Of a stretch of 64,000 bases of DNA, positions 30,926 to 43,984 are shown in pieces. The notes beneath the pieces are model-generated. The model saw only the letters and a list, made by a program, of their open reading frames with translations. It was not told the origin of the DNA and made no database searches. Location: the NCBI GenBank assembly GCA_034440615.1, contig JAOTOM010005152.1:588501-652500 (forward strand). The letters are read 5' to 3'. A program made the translations under genes and the position numbers. Every line of letters starts with the position of its first letter. Positions within the stretch are counted from its first letter, which is position 1. This stretch comes from Ashinkailepas kermadecensis (Eukaryota; Arthropoda; Thecostraca; Neolepadidae).

Positions 30926-31194
30926 TGACTAAACCAAATGGATTAGGCTAGTTAGGTTAGGTTATTATATATTTTTGAAGTGGGAATTTTTTTAAAGGGC
31001 ATTATTGCAGCTCAAGGTAACCACAAAGTCATAAAGTGTTAAGACTTAATAAGAGACACAGGGGCCCATCTGGGTTAAGCCTATCTAGAAAAGATACTAG
31101 AAAAGTACATTCTCTCACCAAAATCAATCCCCAAAGTTCCTAGGGAGTTATCCTATATATCCCAGCCTGTCTAGCACCATTCACCTGATATTGC

Positions 31195-32760
31195 ATAACA
31201 CACTCCTCAACAATTACAAACTCCTCCAATCATGCCCATTGTGCTACCATAGCCAATCTCATCAGTATCACATCCTGAAGGAAAGTGCTGAATCCACTGC
31301 TAGGTACACCCTATATCAAGTTGTAAAGCGCTCAGACTTAATAAGAGATCCCAGGGCCCATCCAGTTAAGTCTGTAAATGAAAGATACCATAAGCCTGGT
31401 AAAAAGATCACCCCAACCATCACCACATCCTAAAGAAACCATCCACCAACATCCCACATGCCTATCAATGTTTATCTATCCTAGCTATCCAGTCCTATCC
31501 CCTTGATCCCTCCTAACACATGTGGATTGAATGCCTTACCAATAATTTTCAAACTGCATCCATGCATGCTTAAAGGGGTTTGTGCCTGCACACTTACTTA
31601 GCCTAAATCTCACCCTACCCATCACAACTTAGAACTCAAAAACAAGATTTTCCTGTCTAAAAAATTTGTCCACCCTACTTTTAAATACATTCAATGAGAA
31701 ATTGCCCACATCAGCAGGCAGCCTATTCCACTGATCAACAACCCTTTGACTGAAAACCTGTTGTTGCTTAACTGTCCTACTCCTCAACTTGTCAAACCTG
31801 AATTGATGACCCCTATGTGATACTCTAAACTGAAGAGCACCATTCAAATTGACCTGATCTAGCCCTTGAACAATTTTGTACATTTCAATCATGTCCCCCC
31901 TTAATCTGCTATACTTGAGTGAGTGCATATCTAATGCCACAAGCCTTTCTCCATATTCTAAGTTACCTATTCCACTGATGAGTCTAAATGCTTTGTGCTG
32001 CACTCTTTCTAACATATCCATATCTTTTTCTAGGTAGGGGCTCCATGCTTGTACAGAATATCACAAGTGGGGTCGCACATATGCTAAGTACAGTTTTTCA
32101 TGACTTCCTTGCTCTTATATATCACATTTCTATTAATGAGTCCCAGCATTCTGAGTGCCCTGTTCCTAGCCGAGATATATTGTTTTTTTTCTGCTTTAAG
32201 GTCTTTTGAAACCAACACACCTAAGTTCCTGTCTGAAATCTGAATTGTATATCTGTCATATCTGTATATCTGTCTTGTATATCTTCTGTCTTGTATATCT
32301 GTATATCTTGTATATCTGTCATTGTATATCTGAAAGTCTCACCTTCAGACCCCAGATGCATAACCTTACACTTACCATAGTTGAAAGACATCTGCCATTG
32401 ATCAGCCCACTTTTTTAGGTCCTCCAAGTCTAGTTGAATATTACTAGATTGATCACTACTGTTTGTCACTCCTACCAACTTGATGTCACCAGCAAATTTG
32501 AACACTATTCTTCAGCCCTACCTCAATGTTATTCCCAAATATGATAAAGAGAAGTGGCCCTAGAACAGAGCCCTGTGGTACTCCACTCACAGATTTACAT
32601 CCATTTAACACTACCCTTTGTTTCCTTCCCCTCAACCATGCTTCAATTCAATCTATAACTTTTCAAACAATCTCATGTTGCTGTAGTTGATGAATTAGCC
32701 TCCCATGTGTAACTATATCAAAAGCTTTGCTAAAGTCCAAGCACACACCTCCATAAAACA
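31195..32760 (-). mobile_element. LINE family A, decayed reverse transcriptase
   Basis: Minus strand, 5'-truncated. From about 32760 down: a DFSKAFD-like block, GVPQGSVLGPLLFIIF (about 32590-32530), FAGDIKLVG (the FADD catalytic box with D to G, 32505-32480), WQMSFNYGKCKVMHLG, then a C-terminal region (32021-31629) with LERVQHKAFRLISGIGNLEY and [11 protein letters not shown]. This order is typical of Jockey/CR1-type non-LTR retrotransposons. Frameshifts and the lost catalytic Asp mark it as dead. Non-coding 3' sequence runs to about 31195. Confidence 0.88.
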
Positions 32761-33030
32761 TACAAAGGGGTTAGATTTGGTTAAGGTAGGTTAGGTTAGG
32801 CTTTTGTTGTAAGTTATACAAATTGTCAAACACAAATTCAGACATTTTGTCAACAACAAAAAAATGAATTTTTGTCTTCAAAATCAGTGCAGGCTAGCTT
32901 AGAATAGGTTAGGTTCGGTTAGGTTTTTAAGTATAAAATTTTTTTGGATAAAAAATTGTTTGGAAATTTTCAATTAAAAAATACAATTCCTTTCTTGCAT
33001 GGAAGGTTAGGCTAGGTTAGGCAAGGTTAT

Positions 33031-34739
33031 GCTACATCCATTTCTTTATTTTGAACATCAACACATTCATAAACATTGCATGAAATTTTTTTCCAAGGGA
33101 ACCGGAAATTACCTTAAACTGCAAACTTACCTTCTAATGTCCAGCAAGGAATCGAACTGAAAGCACGAAGCAATAAGCAGACATTCACTTAGTGATATAC
33201 CTGGGTAGGTATCCTACACTGATAGCCGCAATGCAATAATTTGCACTGTATTCAAGACCGGCTTCCGCCTACAAATTTCATGCAGTATTTGAACGGAAAA
33301 CGCTGCATCCATCAAGATGTAGGTACCTAAGCAACTCTGTGTGTAGCAAGGCCGTATACAGGTTTGTAGACGAAACAAATTGCGACGACGGCAGCCCCGA
33401 AGATAACTTGCATTTGGCAGTTCTGATGTCACCCGGGCTTCGGAAAAGGTGGAAATTTCAGAGAATAAAGTTATGGTACGCCGAGGGAACTTACATTTTC
33501 CAATTTGTGTACAACAGCTTGGTGTGAAAAAAGAACATGAACATATGAAAGGCTATTAGTCTAGAGATGGTTAGATTAGTCCAGATTCAAAAGGGTCTGT
33601 TCTTGACCGTGCTCCAAACTGATGGACTCTGTGCCCTGGTGACGTAAAATAGTCTAATGATCTGATTGTTGTACCTGGTTATTGGCATAGGTTGTAGCAA
33701 CCAGTTGTGTTGTCGCCGGCTTGAGGAGTTGGAATAGGTGTGTTTTATTCGTATTTATTTCGCTACTAAGGTGCTTATGGGAGTGCTGTTGTTCTGGATT
33801 TGCTCATCGTATTTTTTATCATAGAATATCGTTTTGAAATGGATTGTGCTATTTATAAATAAGGTTGTTTACGGCGGGAAGTCGCACACCGCGTGGTGGC
33901 TATTGGGGGATGGGGATGAATGCCGAATGGTGCGTGAGCAATAATGGTCAAGAACTGCAATATTGCGTTTTTCTACGAATTCTTCTGTGTTGATTTCTGA
34001 AAATTATTTAGTGGGTGGGGACAATAAAGGTGGCCCAAGTTGATTGTGGGTCACCCGTCACACTTCATAGGGTATTATTGGAGAGGTAGCTTGTCACATA
34101 TAATTATCCTTACCTGGTAGTGGTGTCACACACATGATAAAGAAGAAATTCAACACTTCATGCACTCAATTTAATACTCCTTGACATCAAAAACCTTATA
34201 TTTCTGGCTTAATTGCATATTTATTTCCAACAAGGAATATTTGCAGCCAGACACATCCATAACCTTCTATCAATGCCAGAAATTCCTCGGGATGCGTTAA
34301 CATTAAGGTGGTGTGTAAAGAACATGCGAAACTTTGTCGGAGATCATCAAGGAAATAAAAATATCCTCAGTTGGCATGTCTACATCGCTTATTCGGCCTT
34401 CGCCCTGTCAACGATTGGCACAGTTGGTTGGGGCGTCCGCTTTCCACACAGATGGTGGCAGTGTGGATTTCTATTTTTTTGGTAGTGGAGTACATAATTT
34501 TTAACTGGAGTACAAAATGTTGAGCTGGAATACAAAAATAGCAATGCACTTGCCGACAATTAACCTTGTTTTAATGGGGCTGAAAACCAATGTTAGCATT
34601 GTTGTATGCATGAACATCTTGGCAAACATCCATGTCCAAAATTTTGCTGCAGTAAAAAATGAGGAGTTGTCCATAATTAGGTAGCATTGCTTTAATGGAA
34701 TTACAAATCAATGTTAGCATTTCATGCTGTTACATGCTC
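33031..34739. other. Spacer, nothing recognised
   Basis: AT-rich sequence with no gene, tandem array or transposon family that I can identify. ORFs are short and without family features. Confidence 0.5.
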
Positions 34740-34925
34740 AACAATTACACGTTTCACCACACCAGAATTTTACATGGGACACAAGTAAGACTCACTGGGC
34801 AATAATGTAGTGCATCATGCCTTGAACCCTTTTTAAAAATGGGAATAACTTGGGTTTTCTAACTATCAGGAAGACTTCCAGTAGAAAGATGAGTTTAAAA
34901 TGATGAAAATGGTGTTACAAGCTCC
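34740..34925 (-). mobile_element. LINE family B fragment
   Basis: Closely matches 38278-38460: AGTAAGACTCACTGGGC, CATGCCTTGAACCCTTTTTA and AAAATGGGAATAAC are shared. On the minus strand this encodes the start of the RT finger region (…PIFKKGSRH…). Confidence 0.85.
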
Positions 34926-36888
34926 TCACAGCAAGATACAATTAACTGGGGGTGGACCCCATCAGTGGACCCTGGGAGGGATGGCGGGCACCACGAGGAA
35001 TCGAAACCCATGACAACCACCGAGCCAAGGCTTTACACCATTCCACCTTCACCACCAACCTCTGCACCAGGCAAACAAAACCTTCTGGCTGATCTATTTA
35101 CAACAGGGGAGAAAACCAGGCATGGCAAATACCACAGCCAACCCCTACTTCTCTGAACAATGGTCTCTATCGTGTGCCACTCCTGCCACACCGCCAGTGT
35201 GATCCAAACTTATGGAAATATGAGTTCACATCTCATGATGACAATCGACAGAGTGAAACCAAATGGGCACACTTAGCTATCACTGCCAGTACACATTTGG
35301 GTACCCACACCACAAACCTAAAAATAATCAACCACAAACACTCACCAACTCCATCAGCCCGCCCTTCCCAACAGTTATGTCAAAGATGTACTGGAAAATA
35401 GAGCCGGGTCCGATTCGCACCCCAGCGGTAGAACTACGGCAGATCACCGGGCCGGCAACAGATGGGTCGGAGTAAGATTGGAACAGATATTTCAGACCCT
35501 TCACCGACACTGATGAACTCCAAATGCAGTTATATTTCAAGGCGCACAATTTATCTTAGCACAGATTTAAAATATTATTGGACAGTCATTCATAAGTTCA
35601 CAATGGCATTGGTCTCTGGTGTTGTCACCGGAGAACTTTTGTCCAAAGCCACTTTGAGGAAATATAAAGTGACCTTTTGCATTGAACGGGCTCATGGTGT
35701 CTAAAAGTTGTCTCTTTAACAAATGACCTTCGATTGCGCATTCAAAGCATCGTAATTGCCAAACGAGGCCTGAAATATTTACCCGGCGTACCAAGTACCG
35801 CCGTTTTGCAACTAGGGATATTTGTACTTTGCCCATGACTCAGAATAATAAATATTGAATAAATGTTGATTAATATAAATTAATCTTAAAGTAGGATCTT
35901 TCACATGACGTCACTGGCGCCAGTTGTAACTGGACATGGAGACGTTTTGCGCAACACCGAGAAACATGTCTTGGTATGGCATGTATACAGGCTGTACGCG
36001 TTTCAAAGTTTTGTTATGGTCGACAGGGATTGTTGGTGGTGGGCGCTACGGACTGCTGAAACTGCTAGTTGTTTTCAGGTATGGACTTAGAATGGTAGAA
36101 CTCAACCAACAATGTTGTTCTCCTTTTCCCCTGGGTACAAATATTTATTTTGTCCGTCACAATCCTGGAGTACAAAATTTTTGGTATGCATACACCAACA
36201 AACGCCGTTTTTCCAACATGGATGGTGGTGGGTTCAAATCTCTGCTGGTACATTTTTAACCCGATCACATAGTCGTTAGCAGTCAGGGCCGTTGGTTAAT
36301 GTTGCACTTTAGATTACTTTACACCATCATATGAGTTCCTTGATGTGATAATATTTGTCCATGAAAGTAAACAGGGAAATACTCAATTAAAGCCTACTCA
36401 TGCAATGAATGTCAACCATAATTTTATGTTATTGTAAATTCGCTTTTACCAACATGCATTTCACTGCACTGAATTAAAAACAAACAAACTAACATTGCAT
36501 TTTGAGTGCAAGCAACATGACAATAGGAAGTGCAAAAGATCCCTGGTCAACATGCCTCTCACATAGCATTCACCGGGGGTTCGGCCACCTAAGATCTGAA
36601 ACTAGAAGCACACAATTTGGAGGAATTACAGCTGTAGTGAACTCTCACCTCTCACCTGGTTGGCTCCCCATATACTCAAGCATCACTCACCCAGAGATGA
36701 GTTCCGTGCCCGATGAGGGGAGCCCGTATCTGCAGGTACGCCAGTCCCCTAGATTAAAGAAAATATGGTTATCCGATAGTCAGGGCAAGACACAGGAACT
36801 GGAAAGTGTACCTTAAGCAGAATTTGTATGTTTAGAGTAGCCACTACATCTGCTAATATTTTGTTGTCAGTCAAGATTTCTGAAAAAG
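34926..36888. other. Spacer, nothing firmly recognised
   Basis: Includes AT-rich sequence and a 104-codon plus-strand ORF at 36502-36816 without family features. No assignment is made. Confidence 0.45.
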
Positions 36889-36975
36889 AGAATATAGAGA
36901 TTGAATATAGAGATTGAATACAGAGATTGAATATAGAGATATATAGATATCTCTATATTCTGAATATAGAGAAGT
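36889..36975. repeat. GAATATAGAGATT repeats with perfect 14-bp hairpin
   Basis: Four GAATATAGAGATT-type units lie just past the 3' end of LINE copy B. Within them GAATATAGAGATAT (36929-36942) and its exact complement (36947-36960) flank a 4-nt loop. It may be the LINE's 3' simple-repeat tail. Confidence 0.75.
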
Positions 36976-36989
36976 AAAGCTACTCTTCA

Positions 36990-38505
36990 AGCTTGATTAG
37001 TATATTATCATGGTTAATCTATTCAGTATATTCGTACAACAATGCGCAGAGATTTGAGTGCAGTGCAGCTTTAAATGCACCCAGGTCCGTTAAGGCTACT
37101 ACATCATCAGGCAATGAGTTCCAGGTGGCACGGCATCTGAGGATAAAAAATATCTTCCTACAATCCACTGATGCATGCCTGTGAGCCAATTTCAGTTGGT
37201 GTCCATATCTGTTCACCAATAGTACCAGCACAAACATGTCAGGGATCTTAATGGCAGAATAGGCATGAAAAATCTTACATTTGATAATGTCTGCTCGAAT
37301 CAGTCTATCTTTCACCGAGTACAGACCTAGTTTCCGTAATCTGGCACCATAATCCAGACCTTCCATCCCCTCTATGTTTCGTGTCCACCTTCTCTGTACT
37401 GATTCCAGTCGCCTTAAATCACCTATGTAACCTGTATTCCAAACACATGATGCAAACTCCAAAAGAGGCCTGACATGAGTAATGTATAGGGTTCTCATAA
37501 ATTCAGGAGAATGACATAAAGTAGAACTTAGTAGGTTGCTGGCCAGACTTCCAGCTTTCTGTACTATACCAGCAATGTGTTGATGGAAATGCAAGTTTTT
37601 ATCTACTGTGATGCCTAGGTCAGTATGCTTCTCAACGAAGCTTACTTGAAGTCCATGTAGGTAATAATGTGCATAAGGGCCAATATTTTTCCAGTCATAT
37701 GAGCTGCGGTGTGCTTTGAGAACTGCACATTTCTTGGAGTTCATTGCTAGTCCCCATGACTTGGCAGTACCAACCAGTGTATCAATGTCTTTTGGGCCCT
37801 GTGAAATGCCAGCCAGCAGGTCTGTGACAGATTTGTACTTCAGTTTCATGTATATCTTTAGGTCATCTGCAAAAACCTTGAACTGGGAGTGTATACCATG
37901 AGGTACATAATTAACATAAATCAAGAATAACACAGGACCTAGTATAGAGCCCTGAGGTACTCCACTTAGAACATTCTTTGGTTTGCTGGAAGAGCCAGCG
38001 ACAAACACTCATTTCCCTCCCACAGATAAAATTTTGGATCCAGGTGAGGATTATCTCTGAAATTCCCAGAGCTCTCAGTTTTGTTAGAAGCAGCACATGA
38101 TCATCAAATGCCTTTGAAAAATCAAAGAAAATTACATCAACCATATAGCCCTCATCTAGCCATGTAGAGACAGTCTCATATGTTAGCAGTAGTTGATCCT
38201 CTATGGAACGTCCACGACGGAAGCCAAGTTGTCCTTGGTCCAGCAAGTGATGGACCTCCAGATATTCTGTGAGCTTCTCAACAATTACACGTTCCAGAAT
38301 TTTGCATGGGACAGAAGTAAGACTCACTGGGCGATAATTTAGTGGATCATGCCTTGAACCCTTTTTAAAAATGGGAATAACCTGTGAAGTTTTCCAACTA
38401 TCAGGACGACTTCTGGTAGAAAGAGATGAGTTAAAAATTATGAAAAATGTTTTACAAGCTATCTACCCCATTTGGTCTAATCTTCTCATGTATGTTAGGG
38501 GCAGT
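36990..38505 (-). mobile_element. LINE family B, decayed reverse transcriptase
   Basis: Minus strand, 5'-truncated. In order: SLTSVPCKILERVIVEKLTE, QGQLGFRRGRSIEDQLLL, DVIFFDFSKAFD, a frame change near 37990, then GVPQGSILGPVLFLIYVN, VFADDLKIY (catalytic Asp pair intact), LGITVDKNLHFHQHI, and a C-terminal LESVQRRWTRNIEGM...RLRKLGLYSVKDRLIRADI. It is a Jockey/CR1/RTE-like layout and a different family from copy A. Its 990-nt intact frame (38008-37019) is the longest convincing transposon ORF in the window. Confidence 0.9.
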
Positions 38506-38509
38506 GGCG

Positions 38510-40199
38510 TCGCCACGAAATTCTCCCATGGGGAGCAATGTTGATAGGGGGCCTCCTGCTCCCCGAAAGGGGGCCTCCACTGTGTTAGGGCCTCCAATTG
38601 CTTTTTAGGCTCTTAGTATGGTTCCCGAATGGGGAGCATGATTTCATATTGATGTCTTGTTTGTTCTTGGCATGGTACATCATTTACGCAAAACGCAATA
38701 TCAAGAATCTTTTTTTTGCTGAGAATTGATCCTAACCAGGGTATAAATAAGCAAATGTGGATAAATACGTCAGTGCCAAAACAAACCAATATCTTTATGC
38801 TTTATCGACGAGAAGAATCTTCCCGCTGGCCTCTAGATTGCAGCGAGCTGGTGGGGCTGGTGCTGAGCATATCTTAAAGATATCTCCCATTGATCAACCC
38901 ACTTCTATGTCCACCAAGTTTAACTGAATATAGCTAGGTTCATCACTACTGTTAGTCATTCGCACCAGCATGATCTCATAAACAAGCTTAAACGATCATT
39001 TCTCAGTCATAGGACGGCAATTTCGCGAAGGTGGCAACGAGAAGTGGATTGAATTGGTTTTCTGATCGTCATCTCAGGGATTTATTTATTTTTATAACAT
39101 TTGGTGCTGGCTGCGGGGCACTTGGCACAGAAGCTAAAATAATAAATCCTCCGCGAATAAATTCACGGCAAGAACAAGCATTGAACAGCACTGCATCAAT
39201 GGCAATGCAACAATGTAACAATGACAATGCATAAATAATGCAAAACCTTTAAATTCCACGCCGTCACGCCGATGGTTTTCGCTGTGCTGTACCGTTTTGT
39301 AAATTATGTCGTTGAGAAGGTATTGAAGCTGGGAAGCTCTAATCATGCAGGCTCTAATCACAGAAGACAAGTTTGTAGGAAGAAAATATATTTAAAAACA
39401 TCATTCCTCCCATTTAATATGGGGCATCGGTGTTGTTTTGTATGCTTGTGAGGGGAACTTGCCCCCTCAATGTTGGCTTTGCTCCATGGGTGTATGTTTC
39501 TGAAAATTATTTGGGGACCAGTGACGTACCTATATTTGCGTCAAGGGGAGGGGTGGGTGCAAATGTATTTGGAGGGGGCACTCAATACAAAGTCTTCCTA
39601 TTTTGATCACTATTTTGTCAAAGGAGACCTTTTTAAATAAAATAATTAGTGACCAACTGAATTATCCTGTGGAGGGGCATAATCTACCACTATCGTTTCT
39701 GATTCGTCGGATTTCAACCCCAGCTCCCCCACCCTGTTCGAGTGTATTCTTTTGGTATCCCTTGAAAAGTCACCTAGCACTGCTGAAATTACACCTACAC
39801 AAATCACTAAAATGTAAAATTTCCCAATTTTAGACATTCCAGTTCATAGTGCCCGGTCGCCATGACGCCAACGATAGTGCACGTGAACACCCATCTTGCG
39901 CATTCGGCGCATTCGCCACACTTCTTGCGATGCTACGGATTCTGCTGGGCCTCCCACGCTTTGCTAATTGCTGTCACATGATAGACTTGCGCCATATCTG
40001 ACGTGATGAAATGCTTGGTATGGGCGTTCGCTGCGAAAATTCGATGAATTAAATTCGATCATTAGTTCCCTACTTCCCATATTTTATGGTGAAGAAATGC
40101 GGTTACCCGCTGAGCTTTGATGCATCTCATATCTTTGATTAAACATGCTTCCAGGTTGGCTACCGAACCGAGGCTCTGCCTGAGTGTACTTCTTTGGAC
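38510..40199. other. Spacer with unclassified transposon ends
   Basis: 38508-38590 begins CAGTGGCGTCGCCACGAAAT and contains GGGGGCCTCC strings; related GGCGTCGCC/GGCGACGCC ends recur at 43905-43980 and 46810-46905. 39430-39560 has GCCCCCTCAATGTTGGCTTT and CCAGTGACGTACC, seen again near 59930. No coding capacity is evident. Confidence 0.5.
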
Positions 40200-41755
40200 T
40201 CGTTTCGTATTTCTTCGTCCACGAATGTGTCTTAGGGCTCCAATCCATTTTTGTTAGAGGCCCAACGCATTTCGAAACCCCTGCTCGTTTTAGGGTTCGT
40301 TGCTTTTTTGTGCACCGATGATTTGTCTTAGTTGTCGAGGCGCTTTCAAAGATCTCGATGTGTTTACTTAGTGCCCGGTATTTTTGTTCGTTTTGGGACC
40401 ATGCTGTTTTTTGCGGCCCCAGCCTCTTTTCAGGCCCTTGTGCGGTCGCATGGCCCCTGTGTGCCTTGAGAGCTTCCGGTGTTTTTTTTTGTGAGTTCCC
40501 GGTATATTTATTTAGGGCTGCAACGCATGTTTTAGGGCCCTGTCGCTTTTTGCGAGACTGCGCTTTGGAGGGCCAGTTGCATTTTCGGTCCCCGTTGTGC
40601 TCTTAGGGTCCCGCTGTGTTTATTTGGGGCCTCTGGCGCACATGTGTGAGGTCCAAGTACGATTTTGGGGCTTCGGTGCGATTTTTCTGGTCCCAGCGCG
40701 ACTTATCGCGCCCTGGCGCGTGGTTCCGGGGATCCAACGCCAGTTATCTGGGCTCAACGCGATTTTGGTGGATCTCTTCTGAATTTTCTTTAAGTTCGGA
40801 ATCCCGGCCTGATTTTTATAGTCTCTGGCGCCAAGTTTTTGTACCTCACCTCGATTTTCTTCGAGCTCCGGTATGTTTTTCGATGCCGTACGCGATTTGT
40901 GAAGGCATCTGATGATATGTTCGGTGCTCCAGAACCATTTTCCTGACCCGGACATTTTTTGAATCCCTCCTTATTTTGGACGGCTCCGGCTTTATTTTTC
41001 GGATGCCGATGCGACTTTGGGGGTCACACGGTGCTTATGTGGGGCCCTAGACGCCAATTGTTGGGAGCCCGACGTGAATTTTTGATGCCCAGACCAAATT
41101 GTTAGTACTACCGATGGGAATTGTGGGTCCGAGCGCGATATTTGGTGGGACCGGTTCGAGTTTGCGGGGCGCGTTGTACTTAGCTGTGGCCCCAACGCGA
41201 TCTTGGCGGTTCCTGTTCCAGATTTTCGGGCCTCGGAGCGAGTTTTCTGGGGCCCGCCGTATTTACGTGGAGCCCCTACGCGAATTTTGGTGGACCGACG
41301 CGAATGTTTGTGGCCCCAGCGCGACTTTTGGGGGCCTCGGCTCGATTCTTGGGTGCATGTCCCTCTTAGGAGGGAGGGGGCATTTGCCCCTTTGATATGC
41401 CACTGCAGCCACCGAAGGAGTTTTTTTTTCAGCCGATGGCACCTTTCGGAGTATAAAAGCCCTCCGGGTAATTTTTTTCCGGACCTGTTCTTAATTTTCC
41501 TGTGCTGGGGTCGATTCGATCGAGTCTCGGTGTGAGCTTTTGGACATCGAGTTCTATTTTTTTTAAAGGTCCTTATGTGATATTTTTGGGTCCCGGTACG
41601 ATTCTTCGTTCTCCAGGTGCGATTTTTTTCGGTGCCCTGACACGTTTTTTTCCAGTGCCCAACGGGTTTTGGGGGGACTTTGACACGATTTTGGGGGCGC
41701 AGAGTGACATTCCGGTTGATACTTGATTTTTGGGTCAGCTGCAACCTTTGGGGTC

Positions 41756-41932
41756 GGGGCCGCGGTAGCTCAGTTGGCAGAGCATCCGACTCTTGATCGC
41801 AAGATTGTGGGTTCGAATCTCACAACCGACGGTATTTACCGAGTCCACCCGCGACCAATCGGCGTGAGAGGTTAGCGACGCTATATAACCTAGCGGTTGA
41901 ATGCGTCGTAAAAGAAACCAAGGTTTCTTCTT
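41756..41932 (+). mobile_element. tRNA-Lys-headed SINE, full length, perfect 14-bp TSD
   Basis: The 177-bp element begins GGGGCCGCGGTAGCTCAGTT. It has a CTCTTGA anticodon-loop-like string (Lys CTT type), B box GGTTCGAATCT, body CGCGACCAATCGGCGTGAGA, and tail hairpin CGACGC…GCGTCG. It is flanked by CAACCTTTGGGGTC at 41742-41755 and 41933-41946. The head differs from the Val-like SINEs but the body and tail are the same. Confidence 0.95.
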
Positions 41933-42499
41933 CAACCTTTGGGGTCCAGGCGCGACCTTTTTGGTCTCCAGTGAGATTTTCAAGGGCTGCGACGCGACTT
42001 GTTTAGTCCAGTGTAATCTTTTGTGTCCCGACGTCATTTGCTTGGATCCCTAGCGCGAGTTTTATCGACCTCGACATTTTGTGGGGTCCAATACGTTTTG
42101 GATGCTTTTGGTGTCATTGTTGGGGCTCCAGAGTGATTATCCATGTCCGGATTGTTTTTCGTTGCCCCGGCTTCATTTGTGTCCCAATGATACTGTTAGG
42201 GAACGGTACGACCTATCATGCCCCTAGCGTGATTTTCATGGCCCAGGCGTGACTTTTTGGTACCCCTAGGCTCAGCGTGATTTTCAGGGGCCCCGGCCGG
42301 ATCTTTTTGGGCCCATATCGTGATTTTCAAGTACCCCGGCACGACTCCTACCATTTCAGGGGCTTCTTGCAAATTATAGGCCTCCTCTCGCGTCTTAGGG
42401 GTCTCGTCTCATTTCCTGGAGCCTCTACCGGTTTTGGATGTCTCCTCCTGCGTCCTACCCTCCTCCATATTCAATGGTCCTCCTCTCCCGTTTTGAAAG

Positions 42500-43310
42500 G
42501 CCACCTCCCACTTCCTGGTGCCCCTTTAACATGGGATGGGGCTTCCTATCATGCTCCAGGAGCATCCTCTGCCAAATTAGGGGCCTCCTGCCACGCCTCA
42601 TGGGCCTCCTCCTTTGTCCTCGCAAAGCTTACCCGTCTTGAGGGATCTTCAATTTTGGAAACCTCGCCTCTTTCCATACCTGCTACCTACCACTCCCATC
42701 TTAAGGGCCTTCTCTCATTTCCTGGGAATTCCTTCCGGTCGTCGGGGCCTCATTCGGCCCTGGAGACCTCCTACTCCGTCTTGAGGGACTCCTCTCGAGT
42801 CCGGCAGGGGCCTCCTTTTCTCTTCTAGAGGCTTTCTTTTTCAAATTAGGGGCCTCCTCTCACGTCTTGGGGGCCTCCTGTTCTGCGTTTTGATTCTATC
42901 TTTGCCCATTTTAAGGGTGGCCTCTTATCTCCTGGTGGACTCCTCTTCTCTCTCAGGTGCCTCCTCTTCCAAATTACAACCAACCTTTCCTATCTCAGTT
43001 ACCTTGTCAATTCCTGGGGACCTTCTTACACGTCTTGGAGCCTTCTTTCTCGCCTGGGAGCCATCCCTTTTATCTAATGGCCCTTCTCTCATATCATATT
43101 TTAGGGGCTTCCTCGTTCATCATAGGGTCTCATTTCCAATCTTATATCGTCCTCTTCCGAATTAGGTGCTTCCTGCCACTTTTCTGGATCATCCTTTTCT
43201 ATCTTGGTGGAACCTTACCCGTTTTGGGGACTGCTTTTGCGTCTCCGAAACCTCATCTTATATCCACTGGCTTTCTCTTCCGTCTTGGGGCGTCCTCTCA
43301 TATTCTGAGG
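42500..43310. repeat. Segmental duplication, member 1
   Basis: Colinear with 43985-44800: both contain GGGATCTTCAATTTTGGAAA, CCATACCTGCTAC, CTCATTTCCTGGGAA, TAGAGGCTTT, TCTTATCTCCTGGTGGACTC, CTTTTCTATCT and TCATATCCACTGGCTT in the same order. It is followed by an expanded 21-bp array absent from member 2. Confidence 0.92.
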
Positions 43311-43315
43311 TCTCC

Positions 43316-43735
43316 CTTCCCGTATTGGGGCCTCCTTTGCAATCATGGGGGCCTCCTTTGCAATCATGGGGGCCTCCTTTGCAATCCTGAGGGCATCCTT
43401 TGCAATCCTGGGGGCCTCCTTTGCAATCCTGGGGCCTCCTTTGCAATCATGTGGGCCTCTTTTGCAATCCTGGGGGCCTCCTTTGTAATCCTGGGGACCT
43501 CTTTTGCAATCCTGGGGGCCTCCATTGCAATCCTGGAGGCCTCCTTTGCAATGCTGGGGTCTCCTTTGCAATCATGGGGCCTCCTTTGCAATCCTGGGGG
43601 CCTCCTTTGCAATCCTGAGGGCCTCCTTTGCAATCCTGTGGGCCTCCTTTGTAATCCTGGGATGCCTCCTTTGCAATCCTGGGGGCCTCCTTTGCAATCC
43701 TGGGGGCCTCCTTTGCATTCCTGGGGGCCTCCGTG
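43316..43735. repeat. 21-bp array, 19 units
   Basis: GGGGGCCTCCTTTGCAATCC plus TG repeated, with CATG/CCTG alternates. It is bounded by TATTGGGGCCTCC on the left and GCCTCCGTGCCAATTGTTGG on the right. The same two flanks at 44790-44840 enclose a single unit. Confidence 0.95.
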
Positions 43736-43899
43736 CCAATTGTTGGCACTCTCTTGAATTCTGGGGCCTCCTATCCGTCTCCTAGGTGACTCCTTCTTCA
43801 AATTAGGGGCCTCCTCTCCGCTTGGAGGCCTCCTCTCATATCTCGTCAGCCTCCTTGCTCAATTTTTTTCCTGTGCATTTCCGGATAGGGGCCTCCTCA

Positions 43900-43982
43900 A
43901 ATTCCAGGGGGCCGCGCCCCCCAGTCTCACGGCAGGGGGCGACTGCCCCCTCTGCCCCCCCCTGGTGGCGACGCCCTTGCTC
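43900..43982. other. GGCGACGCCC-ended repeat fragment, copy 1
   Basis: GGGGGCCGCGCCCCCCAGTC, CACGGCAGGGGGCGACTGCC and TGGTGGCGACGCCCTTG. A second copy is at 46810-46902. It separates the two members of the segmental duplication and may be a transposon terminus. Confidence 0.6.
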
Positions 43983-43984
43983 CC

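Larger units (their letters stand above)
30640..33030. repeat. Scattered GGTTAGG motifs
   Basis: Short strings GGTTTAGGTTAGG (about 30645), GTTAGGTTAGGTTA (30950), GTAGGTTAGGTTAGG (32785), GGTTAGGTTCGGTTAGG (32910) and GGTTAGGCTAGGTTAGG (33003). They resemble degenerate arthropod-type TTAGG telomeric repeats but are short and interstitial. Confidence 0.5.

Noticed and set aside
30640..33030. GGTTAGG strings as an interstitial telomere
   Set aside because: Only two to three adjacent units occur at a time, scattered among LINE sequence. They are too short and degenerate to call a telomeric tract.
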